From an uncultured Lachnospiraceae bacterium (lineage in GTDB: Bacteria > Bacillota > Clostridia > Lachnospirales > Lachnospiraceae): DNA of 62,999 nucleotides. The stretch is from the NCBI GenBank assembly GCA_947626285.1, contig CANQRR010000014.1, positions 1-62,999 on the forward strand. Reading direction: 5' to 3'. Positions 16,385 through 24,969 of this stretch are shown one piece after another (position 1 is the first letter of the stretch; every line of letters begins with the position of its first letter). Position numbers and translations under genes: made by a program. The notes beneath the pieces were generated by a model, which did not search any database, was not told the origin of the DNA, and worked only from the letters and a program-made list of their open reading frames with translations.

Positions 16385-17419
16385 ATGAGTGAAGAAAACA
16401 GGAAGACAGAGCGGGACAACAAGATCCTGTCTTTTCAGATAACAGAAGAAGACCTGCAGGATCCGGAGACGGATCGTTTCGTGCGCGAGAGCCTGATCCG
16501 CGAGGCGGATGAGTTGGAGCGTGAGATCAACAGCAAGCCGGAGCTCGCCGGGATCGAAGCGCCGGAGGGGATGTTTGAGTCGATCGTCGCCGAGCTGAAA
16601 GCGCGCGGCGTATGGGAAGAGGAGGAAGAGGGAAAAAGTGCAGGTGAAGTGACGGAGACAGAAAAGTCGGAGGAAGAAAAGGAATCAGCATCGGTGGAAG
16701 GTGAACCGGGGGCAGGCACGGAAAGTCTGGAGGCGATCTATGCCCAGTTGCCGGAGGAGGACCAGAAGGCGCTTGAGCTGGGTCGGCAGGTGGTGCAGAA
16801 GCGGGAGGCGAAGGCCGGGAAACGCCGACGGAGAAAAAAATTCCTAAAGGTGTTCGGCGTGGCGGCGGCGTGTTTGGGAGTGCTGTTTGGGTTCAGTATG
16901 ACCAGCGCGGCGAACCGAAGACTGGTGAAACGGATGTGGGATGGGCTGATGATGAATCTGGAATTTAGAATGGATACAGATTATTCAGGAGAGGAAGAAT
17001 CTGTTCGGAGCAAGAGCAAAGAAGAGATAGCGGCTATGGAGGAAATTCGTGAGAAAACGGGAGCTCCGGTAATTGAATTTTGTTATCTTCCGAAAGGAAT
17101 GAAATATCAGGGATATGAAATTGTTGAGAGATTCGAGACGGTTTTATTTTATTCTTATCAGGACACAATTTTCAATGTGACGATAATCGATGTTGACAAA
17201 GAAGGTTCTTATTATTATACGTATGACGGAGAAGCCGTTCTCCGAGAGACAATTGCTAATAAGGCGAATATAGAAGCCAAGATTTGGGAGGTAAATCTTG
17301 ATATAGAAGAGGAAACCTATGTTGTGGAGATAGAACACGACGGTTGGCGCTATGTGTTGGATGGGATGTTGCCTTTTGAAGAGATGAAAAAAATTGTTGA
17401 ATATCTTATAATTTTATGA
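16385..17419 (+). CDS. DUF4367-like single-pass membrane protein, possible anti-sigma factor
   Basis: A 344-residue protein. The N-terminal ~150 residues are cytoplasmic, highly acidic and low-complexity (EEEEEGKSAGEVTETEKSEE); a basic cluster (GKRRRRKKFLK) precedes one membrane helix near 160-178, and the C-terminal extracytoplasmic part contains a segment (FCYLPKGMKYQGYEIVE) resembling the DUF4367 domain often joined to anti-sigma regions. The role is inferred. The ATG at 16385 begins MSEENRK; an ATG at 16352 and the frame start at 16328 lack a ribosome site. From about 16970 the AT content rises sharply, suggesting a different origin for the C-terminal half. Confidence 0.65.
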   Translation: MSEENRKTERDNKILSFQITEEDLQDPETDRFVRESLIREADELEREINSKPELAGIEAPEGMFESIVAELKARGVWEEEEEGKSAGEVTETEKSEEEKESASVEGEPGAGTESLEAIYAQLPEEDQKALELGRQVVQKREAKAGKRRRRKKFLKVFGVAAACLGVLFGFSMTSAANRRLVKRMWDGLMMNLEFRMDTDYSGEEESVRSKSKEEIAAMEEIREKTGAPVIEFCYLPKGMKYQGYEIVERFETVLFYSYQDTIFNVTIIDVDKEGSYYYTYDGEAVLRETIANKANIEAKIWEVNLDIEEETYVVEIEHDGWRYVLDGMLPFEEMKKIVEYLIIL

Positions 17420-17488
17420 AGTTACGTCACATTTTCAAAAGTGAACCGTTACTATCTATGTAATCCAAAAGAGAAAGGAGGGAGAGAG

Positions 17489-17974
17489 ATGAGAAACGTA
17501 AAGCGAATGGCAGTCTCCATGCTGTTGATATTGGGACTGGCGTTGACGGCGTTGCCGGTGTATGCGGCAGATGAGCTGCTTGGAACCGTGGTCGATGGTT
17601 CTCTGCTGACCGACGACACCTACGCGGAAGGACAGACGTACCTGAAACAGCGCGGGAGCATCCTGAGTCATGGATCCGGGAGTGTGTCCATCGAGGGAAC
17701 GCGGCGGGTAGGAATGACTGGGTCTACAACAGCTCACAAGACTGTGGACGAGGTTCAGGTTACAATGTTTCTACAGCGTTTGGAGAGCGGGAGTTGGGAA
17801 CATTATCTGACGATGGGGCCGAAGATCAAGTACAACTCAAACTTTGTGTCGAACAGCAATACGTACTCAGTGAGCGGCGGCTATTATTACCGTGCATATG
17901 GTTCTCATACGGCGATTAACGGCAGCACAGTTGAGTCTGCATCGAGCTGTTCCAACGGCATCTGGGTGAGCTGA
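17489..17974 (+). CDS. Secreted DUF6147-family protein
   Basis: A 161-residue protein with a clear signal peptide (basic MRNVKR, hydrophobic core, cleavage after VYA near residue 27). The mature part is rich in Ser, Gly, Tyr and Asn and has two Cys-Ser segments near the end, with no catalytic motif. It resembles the DUF6147 family of secreted Clostridia proteins of unknown role. The ATG at 17489 follows a strong AAAGGAGGGAG site. GC hairpins follow the gene (for example 18019-18024 with 18035-18040). Confidence 0.75.
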   Translation: MRNVKRMAVSMLLILGLALTALPVYAADELLGTVVDGSLLTDDTYAEGQTYLKQRGSILSHGSGSVSIEGTRRVGMTGSTTAHKTVDEVQVTMFLQRLESGSWEHYLTMGPKIKYNSNFVSNSNTYSVSGGYYYRAYGSHTAINGSTVESASSCSNGIWVS

Positions 17975-18091
17975 GCCGAACCAAACCACCGGGTGGAGTG
18001 CCCTGCGGGGCATGTCCTGGGCGCGCCGGAAACTGCGCCCAAACAAGAGACAACTACATACGAAGAAACAAACGAAGCAACAAGAGGGAGA

Positions 18092-18125
18092 CCGCATAGC
18101 GGAAGGGGAGAACTCCGCTATGTGG
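18092..18125 (+). other. Stem-loop upstream of the Cys-rich protein gene
   Basis: CCGCATAGCGGA (18092-18103) pairs with TCCGCTATGTGG (18114-18125), 12 bp with one G-T pair and a 10-nt loop. No T-run follows, and the next ribosome site (AGGGGTG) is about 25 nt downstream. It may be a leader structure; its function is unknown. Confidence 0.5.
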
Positions 18126-18158
18126 CATCTCCTGAGCAATAAGGGGTGAAATGTAATC

Positions 18159-19124
18159 ATGAAGATGAAGTATTTTCGATTCTTGTACGCGGAGACAAAG
18201 CGATGCTTTCTGCACTTTGGGGAGCTGCAGGACACAGCGAAGGGAGAGACATTTACATTTCTGTATCTGAGAAAAGTGGAGAGGCATGCGAATCAGACAG
18301 ACGTTGATCGCAGGCCTTTTTTGTTTCCGGAGCATCTGGATCTCGTCGTTCTGGGAAGCGCGGACGAAGAGACAGCTTGCGCGCTGAAGGAGCTGATCGC
18401 GGACCGAACCGTGGGTATGCTGATTCTGAGCGGGCAGGTGAAATCGGAGGACTGGGAAAGGGTGCCCGGGATCAAAGAGCTGGTGAGACTCGGCGGCGGG
18501 ACGTTCCACACGGAATCCGCAGGCTGGAGTTTTCTGGCAAAATCCTATGAGGACGGAACGGTGGCGATGGCGCACGGACTCTCGGCCGTTGTGCAGGAGA
18601 ATCTGTTTGAGGACTGTGTGATGAGCGTGAAAGCTTTGCGGGAAGGGCTGCCGTGTCAGAAGGAGCTGTCTCCCGACAGCTACGGCTGCGCGCTCGGCTG
18701 TGCACTGTACCAGGATTACGACGTGTGCAAGTACCGGGAGAGCAGGGAAGGGCCGGGCTTTCGGACCGGGACCTTGCTCTTCGGCGGAGGCGAGGATGTG
18801 GATGCGTGCAGGGGCCTTTTGCGGGAGGCCGAGGAGAGCGTCGGGAAGATTCGTTTCTTCGGGCTTGCCTCCTCGGAGATCGGTGCGCTCGGGGAAAAGC
18901 CGCTGCCTGGAGGGGCGATGAGTCAGGTCCATGCTCTGCGGGAAGGACAGATAGAGACAAGGCGTCTTCCGTCTGACGGATTCCGCCGCTATCTGATCGG
19001 CACGGAGGATCTGGACGATGATACGATCGCGAAGCTCTGCCGCGACGGTTGGTACCAGCGACCGGTCCTGCTTGGCGTAGGCGAAGGGATTTGCTGCTCC
19101 GGGCTCCTGAAATATCGCGCATAA
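18159..19124 (+). CDS. Unrecognised protein with central cysteine cluster
   Basis: I do not recognise this 321-residue protein. It has no signal peptide or membrane helix. The first ~145 residues have alternating strands and helices (DLVVLGSADEETACALKEL). A cysteine cluster follows: Cys153, Cys166, Cys177, Cys181 and Cys190, in the context YGCALGCALYQDYDVCKYRE, which suggests a metal site. The C-terminal ~100 residues again look alpha/beta (TGTLLFGGG). A possible relation to metallo-beta-lactamase-like folds is only a guess; the HxHxDH motif is absent. The ATG follows AAGGGGTG, and a terminator follows the gene. Confidence 0.7.
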   Translation: MKMKYFRFLYAETKRCFLHFGELQDTAKGETFTFLYLRKVERHANQTDVDRRPFLFPEHLDLVVLGSADEETACALKELIADRTVGMLILSGQVKSEDWERVPGIKELVRLGGGTFHTESAGWSFLAKSYEDGTVAMAHGLSAVVQENLFEDCVMSVKALREGLPCQKELSPDSYGCALGCALYQDYDVCKYRESREGPGFRTGTLLFGGGEDVDACRGLLREAEESVGKIRFFGLASSEIGALGEKPLPGGAMSQVHALREGQIETRRLPSDGFRRYLIGTEDLDDDTIAKLCRDGWYQRPVLLGVGEGICCSGLLKYRA

Positions 19125-19155
19125 GATCGTTAATATTGATTTTTCAGGCTGAAAG

Positions 19156-19210
19156 GACCGCAGTATGTGAAGACGTGAATCCCACTGCCTTCACAGCCTG
19201 CGGTCTTTTC
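19156..19210 (+). terminator. Intrinsic terminator after the Cys-rich protein gene
   Basis: GACCGCAG (19156-19163) pairs with CTGCGGTC (19198-19205), with a further inner pairing of TGTGAAG-type sequence and CTTCACA, followed by TTTT. Confidence 0.75.
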
Positions 19211-19294
19211 CTGTCACAGGAAACTTCGCGGGACTCTATTTTATTTTTATGTGGAGAAATTATCCATAAGGTGGTAAAATGTTCGTGAAAGCAA

Positions 19295-19420
19295 TGAGCC
19301 GTGCAAAGACGCTGGAACACAAGATGTCTGCTGGCAGACAATCTTGTGGGTCAGCGGATTTATAGGGCGAATGCCCGCGACCGAGCTGTAGCGTAGCGGA
19401 AGTGAGGTTGGCACGGCTGA
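19295..19420 (+). repeat. Dispersed inverted-end element, copy 1
   Basis: A ~126-bp element bounded by TGAGCCGTGCA (19295-19305) and GCACGGCT (19411-19418). It shares with the copy at 36397-36521 (opposite orientation) a 33-bp identical core (19352-19384 here, 36432-36464 there) plus similar ends, and its left flank GAAAGCAA is shared with copy 3 near 58.9 kb. It ends 31 bp before the start of the beta-CASP gene, so it could affect that gene's leader. No protein is encoded convincingly. Confidence 0.8.
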
Positions 19421-19451
19421 GAATAATGATACGGAAAAGAGGTGCACATTT

Positions 19452-21050
19452 ATGAAACTTACATTCCTTGGGGCGACGCATGAGGTCACTGGCAGCTGCT
19501 TCCTGCTGGAGGCCGCGGGGAAAAGGATACTGATCGATTACGGAATGGAGCAGGGACCAGACATCTATGAGAACGCGGAGCTGCCGGTCAAGCCGGCGGA
19601 CATCGACATGGTGCTGCTGACCCACGCGCACATGGACCACTCGGGGAAGCTCCCCCTTCTGTATAAAAACGGATTCAGCGGGCAGGTGTTTGCGACGACC
19701 GGGACCGCAGACCTGTGTGAGATCATGCTGCGCGACAGCGCGCACATTCAGATGTTTGAGGCGGAGTGGAAGAATCGCAAGGCGAAGCGCGCCGGAAAAG
19801 GGTACGTGGAGCCACTGTACGACATGGACGACGCCGTCGGCGTGCTCTCCTGTTTTGTGCGCTGCGAATACAAAAAGGAAGTCATGATCGCGGAGGGGAT
19901 CCGCGTGCGTTTTATTGACGCCGGGCATCTGCTTGGCTCTTCATCTATAGAAGTGTGGGTGAAGGAGAAGGATGTCGAGAAGAAGATCATTTTCTCCGGC
20001 GACATCGGGAACGTGAACCAGCCGTTGATCTGCGATCCGCAGTATCCGGAGAGCGCGGACTATGTCGTGATGGAGTCGACCTATGGCGACCGTTCGCACA
20101 ACGCTCCGGTGGACTATGCCGCGGCGCTCGCCGAGGTGATCCAGCGCACGTTCGACCGCGGCGGCAACGTGGTGGTGCCGTCCTTTGCGGTGGGGCGCAC
20201 GCAGGAGATGCTGTACTTCATCCGCCACATCAAGCAGGAGCATCTGGTGAGCGGGCACGACGATTTCGAGGTATATGTGGACAGCCCGCTTGCGAACGAG
20301 GCGACCAACATTTTCCGCGAGCATATGTGGAGCGATTTCGACGAGGAGGCGACGGAGCTTCTGCGCCAGGGCATCAATCCGATCGGCTTCACCGGATTGA
20401 AAACTTCGATCACGAGCGACGATTCCAAGCGCATCAACGACGACATGCGTCCGAAGGTGATCCTTTCCGCGAGCGGCATGTGTGACGCGGGGCGCATCAA
20501 ACATCACCTGAAGCACAACCTCTGGAGGCCGGAGTCGACGATCCTCTTTGTCGGTTATCAGGCGGTCGGGACGTTGGGGCGCGCGCTCGTCGAGGGCGCG
20601 ACGAACGTCAAGCTCTTCGGCGAGGAGATCGAAGTGAAGGCGGAGGTGCTCACGCTGCCCGGCATCAGCGGACACGCGGACAACCAGGGATTGATGAAAT
20701 GGATCACGTCGTTTAAAGAGAAGCCGTCCAAGGTGTTTGTGGTGCACGGCGAGGACACGGTCTGCGATCTGTTCACCGATCGGCTGCGCAGTGAAAAGGG
20801 ACTGGACGCATACGCGCCTTACTCCGGGACGGAGTTTGATCTGGCGACGGGCAAATTTATCCTGCAGGCGGAGCCGGTCCGTATCAAGAAAGGACAGCCG
20901 GCTGAGAAGGTCACGAAGGTGTTCGCGAAACTGCTGGCTGCGGGACAGCGCTTGATGGAAGTGATCCGCAAGAACGAGGGCGGGGCGAATGCCGACCTGA
21001 ACAAGTTCACACGGCAGATCCACGAGCTCTGCGACAAGTGGGAGCGCTGA
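19452..21050 (+). CDS. MBL-fold beta-CASP ribonuclease-like protein
   Basis: A 532-residue protein with the metallo-beta-lactamase zinc motif HAHMDHSG (residues 57-64), a later zinc ligand region DAGHLLGSSS, and the beta-CASP region with SFAVGRTQEML and the C-terminal GISGHADNQGL motif. This is the CPSF73/YSH1-like branch of bacterial RNA-processing metallohydrolases, cytoplasmic and probably an RNase. Family length is about 530, so it is complete. The ATG follows AAAAGAGG. The next gene starts 58 nt downstream. Confidence 0.92.
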   Translation: MKLTFLGATHEVTGSCFLLEAAGKRILIDYGMEQGPDIYENAELPVKPADIDMVLLTHAHMDHSGKLPLLYKNGFSGQVFATTGTADLCEIMLRDSAHIQMFEAEWKNRKAKRAGKGYVEPLYDMDDAVGVLSCFVRCEYKKEVMIAEGIRVRFIDAGHLLGSSSIEVWVKEKDVEKKIIFSGDIGNVNQPLICDPQYPESADYVVMESTYGDRSHNAPVDYAAALAEVIQRTFDRGGNVVVPSFAVGRTQEMLYFIRHIKQEHLVSGHDDFEVYVDSPLANEATNIFREHMWSDFDEEATELLRQGINPIGFTGLKTSITSDDSKRINDDMRPKVILSASGMCDAGRIKHHLKHNLWRPESTILFVGYQAVGTLGRALVEGATNVKLFGEEIEVKAEVLTLPGISGHADNQGLMKWITSFKEKPSKVFVVHGEDTVCDLFTDRLRSEKGLDAYAPYSGTEFDLATGKFILQAEPVRIKKGQPAEKVTKVFAKLLAAGQRLMEVIRKNEGGANADLNKFTRQIHELCDKWER

Positions 21051-21108
21051 GGCAGGAAAGACCGCAGAGAGCGGACGATACAGAGGCTGACAGGAGAAGA
21101 AAGGCAGT

Positions 21109-22299
21109 ATGAGAAGAAGATCCGGAATACCCGCCGTGTTGGGCGGATTGTTTGTGTTGATCGTGGCGGCGGGGGTGTTCGCCGCGATCAACTATGACGT
21201 GATCAAGCGCGTCCGCTATGAGCTGACCGGCGGCGGATTGGAGAGCTGGGAGAACGCCGCGCTGGAGGAGGGCTTTGTCTCCTCAGTGGAAGAGTATTAC
21301 TATGACAATCTGCCGGAGGAGCAGCATGAGTCATACCGGGAGATCTATGTCCACATCATGCGGGGCGAGGACTCCGGGGATTTTCTGGCGCAGATTTCCG
21401 GGGACGATTTCTGGAATGTCTATTATGCCGTGCTCGCGGACCATCCGGAGATCTTCTGGATTGGGACAAGCGCGCAAATCGAGACGGACTTTACCGGGCG
21501 CGTGGTCGGGTATGATTTCGAGGTCACGGTACCGGCGGAGGCGCGCGCGTCGATGCGGCAAAAGCTCGAGGAGGCCGCGGACGAGTGCATCGCCCGTATC
21601 CCGTCGACGGCGTCCGATTATGAGCGCATCAAGATGGTTTATGAATACCTGATCGACACGGTCGAGTATCGGGCGGATAGTGTGGATTCCCAGAACATGC
21701 AGAGCGCGCTGCTGTATCGCATGTCGGTATGCGCCGGCTATTCGAAGGCATTCCAGTATATCCTGCACCGGATGGGGCTCTTCTGTACATATATTACCGG
21801 GCAGACAAAAGACGGGGGCGACCACGGCTGGAACATGGTACGCATCGACGGCGAATATTATTATGTGGACGTCACCTGGGGCGACCCGGTGTTCGCGGGG
21901 CAGGTAGAGGGCGAGAGCGTTGACAACGTGACGAACTACAATTATCTCTGCTGCACGGAGAACGATCTGTTCAAGACGCACGTGCCGGGGGATTCCATTC
22001 CGCTGCCTCCCTGCACCTCGGACAAGTATGATTATTACAAATTAAACGGCTTTTACTATGAATACTTCGATTATGACACGATACGCAACGCGCTGATGAA
22101 TTCGGTGTGGAACGGGGAGAGCAGCATCGTCATGAAGTTCGGGAGCGCCGAGGCGCTGGAAGCGGCGCGGTACGAGCTGTTCGACAACGGACTTCTGGAT
22201 GAGCCGGGGCAGTACCTGATGGAGATCAACGGGGTCTCCAGCTGGAATTACCGTTATCACATCGACGACGATTTTTACCTCATTACGATCTACTGGTAG
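21109..22299 (+). CDS. Membrane-anchored transglutaminase-like protein
   Basis: A 396-residue protein with an N-terminal membrane helix (about 8-28) and an extracytoplasmic transglutaminase-like domain. The catalytic triad is visible: Cys in VCAGYSKAF (about 208), His in DHGWNMV (about 238) and Asp in YVDVTWGD (about 253). Such proteins act as peptidases or cross-linking enzymes on wall-associated proteins. A C-terminal ~100-residue region (YDYYKLNGFYYEYF) follows and appears in other Lachnospiraceae surface transglutaminases. The start ATG follows AGGAGAAGAAAGG. Confidence 0.88.
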   Translation: MRRRSGIPAVLGGLFVLIVAAGVFAAINYDVIKRVRYELTGGGLESWENAALEEGFVSSVEEYYYDNLPEEQHESYREIYVHIMRGEDSGDFLAQISGDDFWNVYYAVLADHPEIFWIGTSAQIETDFTGRVVGYDFEVTVPAEARASMRQKLEEAADECIARIPSTASDYERIKMVYEYLIDTVEYRADSVDSQNMQSALLYRMSVCAGYSKAFQYILHRMGLFCTYITGQTKDGGDHGWNMVRIDGEYYYVDVTWGDPVFAGQVEGESVDNVTNYNYLCCTENDLFKTHVPGDSIPLPPCTSDKYDYYKLNGFYYEYFDYDTIRNALMNSVWNGESSIVMKFGSAEALEAARYELFDNGLLDEPGQYLMEINGVSSWNYRYHIDDDFYLITIYW

Positions 22300-22321
22300 A
22301 GGATCGTCAGGATTCGTATGT

Positions 22322-22564
22322 CTACTGCGCGATCGCCTGCTTGAGTGCCTGGGCGAGCTGATCCGGGCAGGAGGTCGGACGCGGGCCGCAGTGGATCCCT
22401 TCGAGACGCGCGATCGCGTCGGTCGCTTTCATACCTTTTACAAGACGCGCGACGCCCTGTGTATTTCCGGAGCATCCGCCGACAAATTCTACATTTTTGA
22501 TCACATCTCCATCCAGATCGACATGGATCTCCATGGAGCAGACTCCCTTTGGTCTGTATACCAT
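22322..22564 (-). CDS. TIGR03905-family TSCPD domain protein
   Basis: An 80-residue protein with the conserved end PRPTSCPDQLAQALKQAI and the GGCSGNTQGV segment, diagnostic of the short TSCPD family. The domain is otherwise found at the end of some ribonucleotide reductases; the role of the free-standing form is unknown. It converges with the transglutaminase gene. Four conserved cysteines (in GGCSGN, HCGP, SCPD and KGVC) may bind metal. Confidence 0.85.
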   Translation of the reverse strand: MVYRPKGVCSMEIHVDLDGDVIKNVEFVGGCSGNTQGVARLVKGMKATDAIARLEGIHCGPRPTSCPDQLAQALKQAIAQ

Positions 22565-22737
22565 ATTTCATTCCTCCCATGTTATGTTTTGTTGTGTCTT
22601 ACAGCGCCATAGACAGGCGAGGACACTCTGCCCAACTGATTTACGCAACCAGTATAATCCTTTTTTCTGACAGATTCAAGAGCATTGTGAAATTACCGAT
22701 TATCCGCGTATCGCGCGGGGAGTTTGCGCAAAAAAAC

Positions 22738-22766
22738 TTTACAAGGGAAGTGTAATGTAATAAACT
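22738..22766 (+). promoter_or_regulatory. Promoter of the histidine kinase/solute-binding protein operon
   Basis: TTTACA (22738-22743), a 17-nt spacer and TAAACT (22761-22766) lie 28 nt before the kinase start codon, leaving only a short leader. Confidence 0.55.
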
Positions 22767-22794
22767 TTCTATAAGGAAATACGGGAGGCGGAAC

Positions 22795-24969
22795 ATGAAG
22801 CACAAGGTGCCCAGACTTCTGATCGGCAGTATCATTTTTGTGATCGTTTTTTGTGTGATCGTTTTTACCACGCAGACGATTCGAATGAACCGCAAGAGCG
22901 CGGAGACGATCGGTGAGATCGGTGAACTTTATATGTCCGGAATAAGCAGACAGTCGGCGATGCATTTCGGGACGATCATGGATCTGAGACTGTCCCAGGT
23001 GGCGGGCCTTGTGGATGCCGTGCCGCCGGATACGATCACGAACCTGAATTCCATGCGTGTGACGCTGACGCATCATGCGCGGTCAAGGGGATTTGACCAT
23101 CTGGCACTGTGCGCGTCGGACGGCACGATCGACATGTTCTTTGGAACGGATGTGAAGCTGGACGGGTCAGACGATTTTCTGGAATCGCTGCAGAACGGCG
23201 AACAGAAGATCGCGATGGGGACGGATTCGCTGGGCGAGGAGATCGTACTGATGGGCGTTCCCGCCGTGTACCCGATGGAGGACGGCAAGGAGTGCATCGG
23301 GCTGGTCGCGGGACTTCCGGTGAGCTATATCAGCGAGACGCTTGCGTTGAATATGGGAGAGTCGACGGACTATTATTTTATCATCCGCAAGGATGGAAGC
23401 TTTATCATCCGGGACGACACGGTGGATGACGAGGATTATTTTTCCCGTGTTCAGAACAAGTACACGGACGTCGGCGGAAAATCGGTCGAGCAGTACACGA
23501 AGGAGCTGCGCGAAGCGATGGCGAAGGGGGAGAGCTATTCAACGCAGTTCACGCTCTCCGGGGACGACCAGCGCTATCTGTACGCGACAAGCCTGCCGAA
23601 CACGGAGTGGTATTTCATGATGTTCATGCCGTACGGGCAGCTGAACCAGGCCATCGGCGATCTGGGGAGGACGTGGACCACGACCGCGATCCGAGACTGT
23701 GTGATCATCGTAGTCATCCTGCTGCTTATTTTCGGCTGGTATTTTCACCTGCTTCGTCAGCACATGGTTGAGATGGAGGAAGCGCGGGAGGCGGCGGAGT
23801 ACGCGAACCGGGCCAAGAGCGAATTCCTCTCCAACATGAGCCACGACATCCGCACGCCGATGAACGGGATCGTCGGCATGACCGCGCTTGCCATGTCGAA
23901 TCCGGACGACAGCGGACAGGTGCAGAATTGTCTGAAGAAGATCACGCAGTCCAGCAGGCATCTGCTGGGGCTGATCAACGATATTCTTGATATGGCGAAG
24001 ATCGAGAGCGGCAAGATGTCGCTGAATATGGAACAGACTTCCCTGCGCGAGGTGGTGCAGGGAGCCGCCGATCTCATACAGACGCAGTGCCAGCAGAAGG
24101 ATCAGCAGTTTGACGTCAGCATCCGGGATCTTTCAGACGAATATGTCCGCTGTGACAGCGTCCGTTTGAATCAGGTGCTGATGAACCTTTTGGGCAACGC
24201 GGTGAAATTCACGCCGGAAGGCGGGGAGATCGGGATTGAACTCTACGAGGAGGAATCGCCGCGCGGAGCGGATTTCGTGCGGGCACATTTTCGCATCCGG
24301 GACAACGGAATCGGCATGAGCGAGGAATTCCGGCAAAAGGTTTTCGAGACCTTTGCGCGCGAGGACAACGCGAGAGTGCAGAAGACGGAGGGCACAGGTC
24401 TTGGCATGGCGATCACGAAATACATCGTGGACGCGATGAAGGGGACGATCGAGGTGCAGAGCGAACAGGGGAAGGGCACGGAGTTCCATGTCACGCTGGA
24501 TCTGGAAAAAGCGCCGGAGCAGGAGGCGGACGAGCCTCTCTCCGTGACCGAGGAGATCAGCAGCGAGATGTTTGCCGGAAACCATGTGATCTTCGCAGAG
24601 GACAACGAACTGAACTGGGAAGTCGCGGACGGACTGCTCTCGACGCTTGGACTGCAGCTTGACCGCGCCGAGAACGGCAAGGTGTGCGTAGAACTCTTTG
24701 AACAGTCACCGCCGGGCTATTATGAGGCGATTCTGATGGACATCCGCATGCCAGTCATGAACGGCTATGAGGCGGCGATGGCAATCCGGGCACTGAACCG
24801 TGAGGACGCCAGGACGGTGCCGATCATTGCGCAGAGCGCGGACGCGTTTTCCGACGACGTGAGGAAATGTCTGGATGCCGGGATGAACGCGCATGTCGCG
24901 AAGCCGATCGATGTGCCGGAGGTCGTGCGGCAACTGAAGAAATGTATGTTGAAAGAGGAGGAAAAATGA
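22795..24969 (+). CDS. Hybrid sensor histidine kinase/response regulator
   Basis: A 724-residue membrane kinase. It has one helix at 8-28, an extracytoplasmic Cache-like sensor domain (about 30-295), a second helix (about 300-320), HisKA with SEFLSNMSHDIRTPMNG (His near 349), HATPase (DNGIGMS, GTGLGMAIT) and a C-terminal receiver (FAEDNELN acidic pocket, phospho-Asp in ILMDIRMPVMNG). The receiver has no output domain, so signalling probably ends in phosphotransfer or protein contact. Its stop overlaps the start of the downstream solute-binding lipoprotein gene (ATGA), so the two are made together. Confidence 0.93.
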   Translation: MKHKVPRLLIGSIIFVIVFCVIVFTTQTIRMNRKSAETIGEIGELYMSGISRQSAMHFGTIMDLRLSQVAGLVDAVPPDTITNLNSMRVTLTHHARSRGFDHLALCASDGTIDMFFGTDVKLDGSDDFLESLQNGEQKIAMGTDSLGEEIVLMGVPAVYPMEDGKECIGLVAGLPVSYISETLALNMGESTDYYFIIRKDGSFIIRDDTVDDEDYFSRVQNKYTDVGGKSVEQYTKELREAMAKGESYSTQFTLSGDDQRYLYATSLPNTEWYFMMFMPYGQLNQAIGDLGRTWTTTAIRDCVIIVVILLLIFGWYFHLLRQHMVEMEEAREAAEYANRAKSEFLSNMSHDIRTPMNGIVGMTALAMSNPDDSGQVQNCLKKITQSSRHLLGLINDILDMAKIESGKMSLNMEQTSLREVVQGAADLIQTQCQQKDQQFDVSIRDLSDEYVRCDSVRLNQVLMNLLGNAVKFTPEGGEIGIELYEEESPRGADFVRAHFRIRDNGIGMSEEFRQKVFETFAREDNARVQKTEGTGLGMAITKYIVDAMKGTIEVQSEQGKGTEFHVTLDLEKAPEQEADEPLSVTEEISSEMFAGNHVIFAEDNELNWEVADGLLSTLGLQLDRAENGKVCVELFEQSPPGYYEAILMDIRMPVMNGYEAAMAIRALNREDARTVPIIAQSADAFSDDVRKCLDAGMNAHVAKPIDVPEVVRQLKKCMLKEEEK

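Noticed and set aside
19247-19489. ORF containing a GIRPINPL segment, also seen near 36.4 kb
   Set aside because: The shared peptide is only the translation of the dispersed repeat; orientation and frames differ with no ribosome sites.
19941-21191. 416-codon reverse ORF opposite the beta-CASP gene
   Set aside because: Low-complexity antisense frame with no domain; the + strand gene is certain.
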